64,000 nucleotides of DNA. It comes from Bombyx mori (lineage: Eukaryota > Arthropoda > Insecta > Lepidoptera > Bombycidae). Made by a program: the position numbers and the translations under genes. The notes beneath the pieces were generated by a model. It was not told the DNA's origin and made no database searches. It saw only the letters and a list, made by a program, of their open reading frames with translations. The stretch covers positions 11,939,001-12,003,000 of the forward strand of contig NC_085119.1 of the NCBI RefSeq assembly GCF_030269925.1. The letters run 5' to 3'. Shown in pieces: positions 1 to 10,000 of the stretch. The first letter of the stretch is position 1, and every line of letters starts with the position of its first letter.

Positions 1-448
1 AACATTAACAAAACCAAAACATTAACTGTCCCCTTCATACTCATAAGATAGACCACGCGAGAGAGAGATGGGCAGACTTTTCATGATTCGCATACAGTGT
101 GACGTCACGCCGCGCGCTTATTCACAAACACTACACAAGCGCAACGTGTGAATGTGTTGAACGCGAGCTACATGGTAGGAGTAGGGGGTGTTAGGTTTTA
201 TTTCCGTTACGGAATTTATTGATTGAGTCAGCTATTACGATGAAATAATAGCGTCCACTGAATCCTCTCAAACTTTCTCGGAGCATTCTCCGTGCAAAAG
301 GAAACAAAAGATCTCACTCTGTTGAAGTGGTTAACACTTCTTTAACGTTTTATTGACTTTGTTCCCCACAAACGATATTACTTATATCACGTATCCAACA
401 ATAACTTAGCCCCTTAAAAACAAAAACATACATTAAAATTACCTATTC
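1..448. other. Intergenic, no gene recognised
   Basis: No open frame, splice pattern or familiar repeat was recognised here. The sequence is moderately AT-rich and leads into a SINE. Confidence 0.4.
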
Positions 449-695
449 ATTGGTGGTAGGACCTCTTGTGAGTCCGCACGGATAGGTACAACAACCACTC
501 CGCCTATTTCTGCCGTGAAGCAGCAATGTGTTTTGATTTAAAAGGTGGGTTAGCCGTTGTAATTCTACTATAGAACTTATATCTCAAGGTGGGTGACGTA
601 TTTACGTTGTAGATGTTTATGAGCTCCAGTGACCACCTAACATCTGGTGGCCTGTGAGCTCGTCCACCCATCTAACCAATAAATAAATAAAATAC
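449..695 (+). mobile_element. Bm1-type SINE, 5'-truncated
   Basis: This is the 3' body of the tRNA-derived SINE found all over the window. It opens with the conserved block TGGTGGTAGGACCTCTTGTG, carries the middle motif TCTGCCGTGAAGCAG, and ends with the CACCCATCTAA motif and an A-rich (ATAA)n tail. The tRNA-related head with its A and B boxes is missing. Non-coding. Confidence 0.85.
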
Positions 696-1640
696 TTCAT
701 TGTGTCGACAAATTTGTTTTTGTACCTTTGGTTCAAGCATTCTTGGTGGATTTCCATACTTGATAATTCAACATTAATGAATAGGTTAATCAAAAATCAA
801 ATAAATTATTTGATATACCTTTGATAACTATTTAAGTTTATTCATTACGAATTCATTCATGTTCAGTTATTCAAGTTCATAAAGTTCATGCACAACTACA
901 GGTACAAGGTACAGACGGAGCCTTTCTTGAGCGTTATGATACGTCTTTCTCCAAACGACACTTATAAGAACCCTCAGCGTTTCATGTCATAATTTTGAAA
1001 ACAAGTTGATGGTTATTAGCGATGGTCACAACACACCCGTATATTATAATTCAATGTCGGACGCAGCTCCCAATTGTGAGCAACAACTTATTACGAACTT
1101 CTATTAAGAAGTTCGTAATAAGTTCTATTAAGAAAAAAAAAACGGAGCCGCTACCTTAAATAAGCATGAATTAATCTACTCCTTTTAGGCCTTGATCATT
1201 GCGTTTATTATTTTCATTTTAGAATTTTTGACGTATCAAATACTTTAACTACAGTTGTTTTGATATTAGTCGTATATGATGCTCATGAATGCTGATATGT
1301 TTATTGTGAAAAATGACTTCACATTATTAATTCATTATATCGATCAAAACTTTTAAATTGCAACTGAAATACTTCTTCCTTCAACTTTTAAAAGCTCCAG
1401 TAAAAATCGGCAAATAGTACATTACGATACGAAAGAAAGTTCCAGGCATTGAATGGGCCACCATAGTAACAACTTATAAAATGTTTTTTGGCATTTAATA
1501 CGATTCCAGTATACATAGTACCTATTTGGGTATTTAAAAAAATGGTATATCAAGCACTGTCTAGTTTGTAACATAGAGGTAGTTCGACAAAGCCACACGA
1601 CACGATAACCCACTTACATATTTCGACGAGCAAATTAATT
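696..1640. other. Intergenic spacer with a perfect hairpin
   Basis: AT-rich sequence with only short open frames that resemble nothing known. The one structured element is the palindrome at 1086-1123, listed separately. Confidence 0.4.
1086..1123. repeat. Perfect 16-bp inverted repeat
   Basis: Positions 1086-1101 and 1108-1123 are exact reverse complements (arm ACTTATTACGAACTTC) around a 6-base loop. The motif TTCTATTAAGAA also occurs twice in tandem across the right arm (1100-1111 and 1123-1134). No gene lies beside it, so a role as a transcript terminator is not supported. It may be a remnant of a foldback element or a local inverted duplication. Confidence 0.75.
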
Positions 1641-2325
1641 CATACACACAACCCACTGAGTTTCTCGCCGGATCTTCTCAGTGGATCGCGATTCTGACCC
1701 GGTAGTAGATTCTACCAAGCACTGCTCTTCTCATGACGTATGCAAGCGTAGTGTTCGCACACGCGGCCCGCACTAGCTTGAAAACCCTTCAGGTTATTCA
1801 ATTCCGATTTTTCAGGACAGCCGTCGGAGCACCATGGTTCTTCAGGAACGTGGATCTCAATGATGACCTGAAACATGACTCAGTCAGTAAGTATCTACAG
1901 ACGTCATCATTGCGCCACTTTGAGAAGACGGCACCACATGATAACCCGCTTGTCGTAGCCGCTGGAAACTACATACCCGATCCTGTAGACCGAATGGTAA
2001 ACAGTCGACGTCACCCACAGCACGTCATTACGGATCCTGCCGATCCACTAACGGTGCTTTTAGGCACCGGTCACCGTCCTCGCCGAACCCGTCGCTTGCG
2101 ACGAAGGGCTTTTTTAGAAATTCCCCCTGACGTTGTCAAAGCTCCTATAAATGTTTGTGTTAATTATTTGTAATATTCATGTATTATTTGGCTAGAGTTT
2201 TGTAGGTATTTTGTAGGTATTTTTGTAGGGTCAGTGTTAACATCACTCCGGCTTGAGCTCCGTGAGCTCACCTACTAGTTAAGGTTACGCTGAAATAGCC
2301 TCTCAAGGCTATCAGCTTAGGTAGG
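1641..2325 (+). mobile_element. Jockey-like LINE: 3'UTR piece joined to ORF2 C-terminus
   Basis: Two pieces of one LINE family are joined out of order. Positions 1641-1730 match the family 3'UTR (CACTGAGTTTCTCGCCGGAT, called tail B here). From 1733 a 146-residue frame follows with the motif YASVVFAHAAR and the APWFFRNVDL segment. Both correspond to the region after the reverse transcriptase domain of the Jockey element at 52.9-57.9 kb. The element ends in the tail B UTR and a short A tract near 2325. It is a dead fragment: the catalytic domain is absent and the UTR piece precedes the coding piece, which implies two insertions or a rearrangement. Confidence 0.75.
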
Positions 2326-2339
2326 AAAAAAACTGTTCT

Positions 2340-2455
2340 TCCTATAGCTAGTGTTAGAAAACTCTTTCAAGTTGAGTGCGTTAGCTCACCTATTAATTGA
2401 CACGTAGCTGGAGTAGCCCCTGAAGCTATCAGCATTACTCAAAACAAAATAGGGC
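2340..2455 (+). mobile_element. Diverged LINE tail B
   Basis: A second, more diverged copy of the tail B UTR follows directly. The order of GAGC/GCTCACCTA, TGACACGTAGCTGGAGTAGC and GCTATCAGC matches the other tails, ending near an A-rich stretch. Non-coding. Confidence 0.5.
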
Positions 2456-2984
2456 CCACAACAACTTTGTCTATAAACGTGCTTATAAATAACTCGTATA
2501 CTAATCATCAGCCAAATGAAGCACCGGCGCTTCTAGTGCCAATGCTTACGAGTCCATAATGATGTGTTGTTTTTATTTTATTTTCTGTTTTTTTGTTTAT
2601 CTCAAGTGGGTATACAAAAAAAGCGAAGCTCTTAAAATTACCCATTCCTGAAATTCTTAGTCATTTAGATTTGCTTTAAGCGCAATACTTGGAACACACT
2701 TTGTCTAACTGTGTTGTGTCGAAGGGACTGTCACTGCAGCCAGTTATGCTAGGCACGTAAAAACCTTATAAATTTCTATTTATATAAATGGGCCCTATTT
2801 TGTTTTGTGTAGTTGAAACAAAAAACATATATCAGTTGAAATGCTTTTCCGTGTTAGAGTGGCAATTTTTTGATTTAGGATATTGTCTTTAAGATCAATT
2901 CGGGTGTTAAATTATTATTAATTAATATTATTATTTTTGAGAGAAACTATGGGATGTCAGCAACAGTACCGATGGTTTTTCATA
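2456..2984. other. Spacer, nothing recognised
   Basis: AT-rich sequence with no supported coding frame or repeat family. Confidence 0.35.
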
Positions 2985-3245
2985 TGTTTTTTTATTGCAT
3001 AGATGGGTGGAGCTCACGAGCTCACGGCCCGCCTGGTGTTAAGTGGTTGCCGGAGCCCATAGATATCTACAACGTAAATACGCTACCTACCTTCAGAAGT
3101 TGTAAGGTCTCATTTTTAACAGTACAACGGCTGCCCCGCCCTTCAAACCGAAACTCATTACTGCTTCACGGCAGAAATAGGCAGGGTGGTGGTACCTACC
3201 CGTGCGGACTCACAAGACGTCCTACCACCAGTAATTACGCAAATT
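2985..3245 (-). mobile_element. Bm1-type SINE body, minus strand
   Basis: The reverse complement carries the SINE body from its GTAATTACTGGTGGTAGGA side (3245) to the poly-A side (2985, read as a T-run on the + strand). The open frame that crosses it (2954-3331) is fortuitous. Confidence 0.8.
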
Positions 3246-3302
3246 ACGCACTTAACACCAGGTGGGCTGTGAGCTCGTCCACCCATCTAAGCAATAAAAA
3301 AA
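3246..3302 (+). mobile_element. Bm1-type SINE 3' end, head-to-head with previous copy
   Basis: Directly after the minus-strand copy come the last 50 or so bases of the same SINE in plus orientation (CTTAACACCAGGTGGGCTGT to GCAATAAAAAAAA). The two pieces form an inverted chimera with no spacer. Confidence 0.75.
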
Positions 3303-4046
3303 AGGTACTAAATTATAGCTGGGAACCATAAAACAACGAGGATTGTGCTTTGAGACCAGATACAGTTTTCACTTCTATTCATATAGATCCAACCCCTATT
3401 AGGACACAGACAGATGTCGCAACGATATTTTAAAATTTCGCCTTTAAAAACACCCTATACTTCAATTATATGAATTAAAATTAAAGTCTATAAGCAAATT
3501 AACGTGCATAATTAAAAATAATTGACTATTAATAAGGAGCTAACGATATAAAATGTCAAAGATCAATATAAACTTGAGTTGCTGGTGAAAATTGTTTATA
3601 ATTCTTTTATGAGGGCATCAGACAAGTGCCCCTGTAACTGATAGGTACGTATTTTAAAATAGGTACGTATTTTTTTTTTTTATCGTAAAAATAATGGACC
3701 TAATTTTATTTTTAAAAAAATTTAAGTTAATTCATTTATTGACATGAAGCTATAACCGACCTAAGAAAAAGAAGAAAGAGCATGTGAAGACATAAATTTA
3801 AGCATTTGTGTAATTCGTGTGCTTTTTCGTGTGCTTATACCTTGACGTATTTATTACATTAACATACTCTTAAAAATATTTTCGGTTTTATCTGTTCTGT
3901 GGCATGCACTAATGCCAATCTACACAATTGCCTAAGCAAGCTGATAATATTAGTTTTTTTTTCCATTAAAACCTTAATAAATCTATTAATACGTAGACAC
4001 ACTAAAGCCTTAATATTAAACTAAAATCATAATTTTATCCCCTTTT
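3303..4046. other. Region upstream of the P450 gene
   Basis: AT-rich non-coding sequence. Because a splice acceptor sits just before the P450 start codon, this stretch is probably the end of a 5'UTR intron rather than the core promoter. No TATA box or initiator can be assigned with confidence. Confidence 0.4.
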
Positions 4047-4052
4047 AGTGAA
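4041..4052 (+). other. Probable splice acceptor in the P450 5'UTR
   Basis: A pyrimidine tract ending in TTTTAG (AG at 4047-4048) lies four bases before the start codon at 4053. This suggests that the coding exon begins at 4049 and that a non-coding first exon lies further upstream. Inference from the splice-site pattern only. Confidence 0.5.
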
Positions 4053-7000
4053 ATGACGAGCTTGGTGGATGAGACCGAGGGATATCACGTTAATTCTCGC
4101 GTGATATTTTATCCTCTACTTGGACTTACCACAGCAATATGGATTCTATACAGATGGCAACAGAACTCACATATGCACAAACTTGCTGAATTGTTACCTG
4201 GACCGGCACCAATTCCGATTTTCGGAAATGCTTTGACTCTCATGAGGAAAAGTCCCCACGGTAGGTACAGACGTTATTATTATATGTGAGGCCATTAACA
4301 AGTTTAGTAAAACTTTATTTTTAATCTACATCATACACCTCTCCAACTGCTTTCTCAAATACATCCTGAAATAATGTAGGTATGGAGTATTCGTGCATAC
4401 ATATTGTCTACCTAATTACGGGTTTCATAAATATAACCAACTATATATTTAGAAGTCTTTTCCAAATAATTTGAAGTTTCTCGTTTGTTCTAGAATTAGT
4501 CAACCTCGCTCTGGGCTATGCGCAAACATTTGGCAACGTCGTCCGCGTTTGGTTGGGCTCCAAGTTGATCGTTTTTCTAGCTGACGCTGATGATATTGAA
4601 ATAATCCTTAACAGCCATGTCCATATTGATAAAGCTACCGAGTACAAGTTCTTTAAGCCATGGCTTGGTGAAGGACTTCTTATCAGCTCAGGTATGTAAG
4701 AGTGGTATTTAGTATGTAGTTAGAATTTTATTTATTTTTAGATTTTTATTTTTATTTTTATTACTGGTGGTAGGACCTCTTGTGAGTCCGCCTATTTCTG
4801 CCGTGAAGCAGTAATGTGTTTCGGCTTGAATGGCGGGGCAGCCGTTGTAACTATACTTGAGACCTTAGAACTTATATCTCAAGGTGGGTGCCGCATTTAC
4901 GTCGTAGATGTCTATGGGCTCCAGTAACCACTTAACACCAGGTGGGCTGTGAGCTTGTCCACCCACCTAAGCAAAAAAAAAAAAAACAATACAATGAATA
5001 GTCATCGCCTGACCGTGGGAAACAGAATGCATTTCATTACTACAGGAATAGTTTTGAATAATTGAAGGAGGTAACGTGATACGGGTACTATATCATTATG
5101 TTACTTTATTTTAAAAAGTCCCTTTCATAAACCACAGGTTTCATAAAATCTGTGTCAGTTGGTCAGTCGACTACTGATGATCACTACCTTAATAATACAA
5201 TTATAAAGTGCGCCAGTTTATGACTATCACCTAAAAATTGGTACGAGATTTCTTCTCTGTTAAATGTGTAAGGCCGAGAATTGCCGCAAAGTATTTTAGA
5301 AATTTATGTATCGAAGCTATAAAATTTTTCGATCAGTTTTTATTCTTAATAATTAATAAAAATTCTGCAATAAATCTACGAAATATTATTTTGGAAGCAA
5401 CATTACATGCACAACGAAACATTATTTTAGGTCCAAAATGGCGTTCACACAGAAAAATGATCGCTCCCACATTTCATATAAACATTCTTAAGTCATTTGT
5501 TGGAATCTTCAACCAAAATAGTAACAACGTGGTAGAGAAGTTGAAATCTGAAGTCGGAAAAACATTTGACGTACATGATTACATGAGTGGTACCACAGTT
5601 GATATTTTATTAGGTAAGTCAAAACGTATATTCTGAGGTTTTTAAACGGTTTTATTTTAGCTCAACCCGTACGGAATTTATTTGTTTATTTATTTGGATC
5701 AAAATTAGAAATTGAAATTTAAGCACCTTCCCGTTGTCAGATTGATCTGAAATTTGGTACACACATTTAATTTAGATGACAATACAATATAATAAAATCA
5801 ATAACATTATAAATCTGAGATGGCCGCCGATAAAAAATGGCGGATTACATATTTGTCCTTAAACCCCCTCAATATGGGTATCAAATGAAAGGGCTACACT
5901 AGTAAAACACGATGATTATATCATAATTTAAAATTCAAGATGGACGCCGTTCCAATATGGCGTACTAGGTTTTTTTTTTTTAAGGTATTAGACAAGATTG
6001 GCAAAAATAATTAGCGGTAAAGCATATTGTTATACCGCACATGATTAGCGACTACCATGAGTTCTTTCGCCCAATTAGACAATAAAACATCTATTATATT
6101 TGTTCAATCATAATTTTTTCAACTGTTAAATACCAATTAGGAAGGCAGCAGCTTTGCTCTGCCCATGGCATTGTTGACGTCCATGAGCGTCGGTAACTCT
6201 ACCATTAGGTGGGCCATATGCTCGTCTGCATACAAAGGCAACAAAAAAAATTATGGAGCTCAGGATAATTTTGGTATTAAACTAAAATTGACGCCTATAG
6301 ACATCACAACGTGTATGAAGATGTCTACCTTGATACATGAGGGTGCAGTATCAATTTAATTGCCATAGTTGATCCACTACAACTACGGACAGATGATAAG
6401 CAAATATATAGTTTCGAACTGACTCGTGGTCGCCAAGCCTATAAATATCCTCTGGCGCTACATCTAAACATTTAATGTTTAACATTGGTTACAGAAACGG
6501 CAATGGGAATTTCAAGAAAGACTCAGGATGAATCAGGCTTTGATTATGCAATGGCTGTGATGAAGTAAGTACGCTGTGAAGAAAGTATTTTAAATTTATC
6601 AATAAACCAAATTTGAATGCTGAACTTTTAAGATTCAAGAATCGTGATGATCGGAAAAATATAAATTTAAACTAGGGCTGATTCTGCCGCAAAGCAAGGA
6701 GCAATCAAAACTATGACATCGTGTCGCAACAAATTAGACGCCACCATCCACACAATTGTGTCCGTGGGCTCCGATGACCATTTATTTAGTAGGGTCGGTC
6801 AGAATTCCTTTAACCATAAGAAGAGAGTATCATACGAAACGTACGAAATACGATATGAAAATTACGAAACAATAGTATAAGACGAAATAAAAGTTTAAAC
6901 CAATTAAACACTAATTTTTGTAGAAATAATTACCCAATTTAAATTAGTAACTGACCCCAATGCTTGTTTGTCTCAATTTCTGGATTTTCATAATTAATTA

Positions 7001-10000
7001 GTTCGAGAATATTCAATAATCAGTCACAATGAAAACAATTAAAAAAAAATTAACACACAATAATAGAAATGTAAAAATCATGCATCATTAATTTAAATAA
7101 AATCGGTTACGAGTGTTATATTTATTTCAGAATGTGCGATATCATCCACCAGAGGCACTACAAATTTTGGATGCGATCCGAGATTGTTTTCAAGTTGACT
7201 TCGTTCTTTAAACAACAAACAAAACTTTTGGGCATTATTCACGGACTCACTAACAAAGTGCGTTTGTCTAATCAATACTACTCGTATAAAACACTTCATT
7301 TCTTTCAAAATTTTAACTTTTGATGTGAAACATCTATAGCCGCACGTAAAACCGATTTCTGGCGTGGCGACGCATGACGTGGCGACGCGTGTATACTCCG
7401 TAGTGTATACAGTGTGGTTTACTACAGTACACATAACCTGTGTTTTACTTGAAAACAAATTATTTTTTCGTAATATTTTATTTTATCATTATGACATATT
7501 TAGTTTCTGTTATAATCTATTCTTTTCTGCATATTACTTTTACAAAATAATGTCGATATTTCACATCTGCCAGGCGTCCCGTGACGGCTCACATTTTTTT
7601 TTATAGAATTACTTTGTCTAAAGTATTGCATGTTCTTCAAGCAATAATGAAATCGATCTAAAGCAGCATTTATTTGTGTTATCGTGTATATCTCGGATTT
7701 TTATTCAGTTTTCACAAATACACACGTATTCATTTAAGGCAATCTTATATGGTTATTTATATTATTAGATGATTATATTAGCAAGATATGGGTTTTTTAA
7801 ATATAAATACAGTTTTTCAAAAATAAAACCTTCGAAAGATTTATTTATGTTATTCGTAAAATTGTTAGGTGTTATTGTTAGATGATACATGGCAAATAAT
7901 AAACATTATTAGCTAATACGAATGCTAATCAATCTGTCTGTTATGTTTTTACGCCCAAATAATTCAAATTATACGAAATTTGGGTACGAAAATGGTTTGA
8001 AACTTGCGAAAGTTTTTTTCATCCACCTGCTAAGCACGGGTTTCTGACCAGTTGATATAAAGTACTCCACGAAGGTGAATCAGCGGGCCAAATGCTTTAA
8101 AAAAAAATATAGCTAATCTAAAATCTATCAATATTAAGAAATAGCTTACTGAACTTAAAAATTGTACTGTTTGTAGCCAATTATTATAAATTCCTATTAT
8201 GTATTAATCATCATTATCTATCTGTATAGTTATCTTTCACGTTACGCGTCCAGTACCTTCGAGTGATATAAGTTTATAATAATTTAATAATAATAATAAT
8301 AATTTCCCAATAGTTACGATAATTATCAAGATTTATAAACCTAATTTCCTCCTTAAGGTCATCAAGAACAAGAAAGAAACGTACCTTGAAAATAAAGCTA
8401 AAGGTATCATACCGCCTACACTTGAAGAATTGACTCATCATTCTGGTGAAATTCTAGCAAATAATGCCAAAACACTTTCTGATACCGTTTTCAAAGGATA
8501 TCGCGATGATCTTGATTTCAATGACGAAAACGATGTTGGTAAGAATTTTATAATAATTAAAAGTAACAACTTTATTGTTTTCTATTTACTGATTAAATAA
8601 TTTACAACCAAACAAAGTTTTCCAAAAAATTATGGATAATTTCAAATTTAAAGCCTACGCAATTAGTAATGATATCACATAAGAAAAAGTACATTTTTTA
8701 TTATGAATAATTTGATATAAATAATTCAACAGGTGAAAAGAAACGACTGGCATTTTTGGACCTGATGATCGAATCTTCACAAAATGGAACAAACAAGATA
8801 TCTGATCATGAAATTAAGGAAGAAGTAGATACAATTATGTTTGAGGTAAATTCACATTTTAAAGCAACATTTAACGAAAGCTATTTAACATAAATATATT
8901 AGGAAACGTCTTTATATTCTTAACTATGACAGACAACAAGCAATTTTTATAAGCTGAGGTTGAAACTGCTATTTGCCTCGAGACATAAAATTAAAAGCTT
9001 AATTGCATTTGAACAAAATTGATACCGGATAATGACTGCCCCAGTAGGCATTATCAATTACAGTATTTCCCCATGCAGCTACTGGTTTCGTGAAGGAACA
9101 TTTAAAGTGGCACTTGTATCACATATCTGTTAATTATATTACAATTGTAGTCAAAAATATTCTCTATAACTATTTAACAAAATCCACACTTTTTAATATT
9201 ATCTTTTTTTTCTTGTTTTCCTACCTATGCTGATAACCTTGAGAAGCTATTTCAGCTTCTCCTTGACGTGTAGGCTCAAACCAGAGTGTTGCTAATACTG
9301 GCCCTAGCAATCTACCACCGGATCGGAAACGTGACCCACTGAGAAGATCCGGCAAGAAACTCAGTGGACTATACTTTATCAAAATACAAGCTCTGTGAGA
9401 AATTTAGAAACGTGCAAAACATTTTGTTTGTCAAACTAAGATGAATCATTATTTTTGTTCATAGCAGTTAGCGTAATGAGTTCATTATTGTGTATGATCA
9501 TTTATTATTTTTGAGAACTAACAAGAGTTTAACTAGAGAAAAGGGTGTCGCTAATAAAATCATTTCTCAGGGTCACGATACGACGGCAGCAGGTTCCAGT
9601 TTCGTTTTATGTCTTTTGGGCATCCATCAAGACGTTCAAGCAAGAGTTTATGACGAGCTTTACCAGATTTTTGGAGATTCCGATAGACCTGCAACATTCG
9701 CCGACACCTTAGAAATGAAATATTTGGAAAGAGTGATTCTTGAATCTTTGAGGCTGTATCCACCAGTGCCTGTCATTGCAAGGAAATTAAATCGTGATGT
9801 TACTATCTGTGAGTAATTAAACCTTTATTGTAGCTTTATTAAACACATGCACCGAAACGGACTAATAGCCCCTGAGTAGACCCCTACGCTAACGCGTTTG
9901 TATCGCCTCTCGTATAGTGCTAACAGAGTTCTGTCTTCATGGAAGACTGCCCATGTCCTTCCTTAAGAAGGGTGACCGGCCGGCCAAATTGAGTAATAGC

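Noticed and set aside
7093..7606. Overlapping frames of 80-121 codons on both strands
   Set aside because: Only 7131-7257 fits the P450 with correct splice phases. The rest shows no motif.
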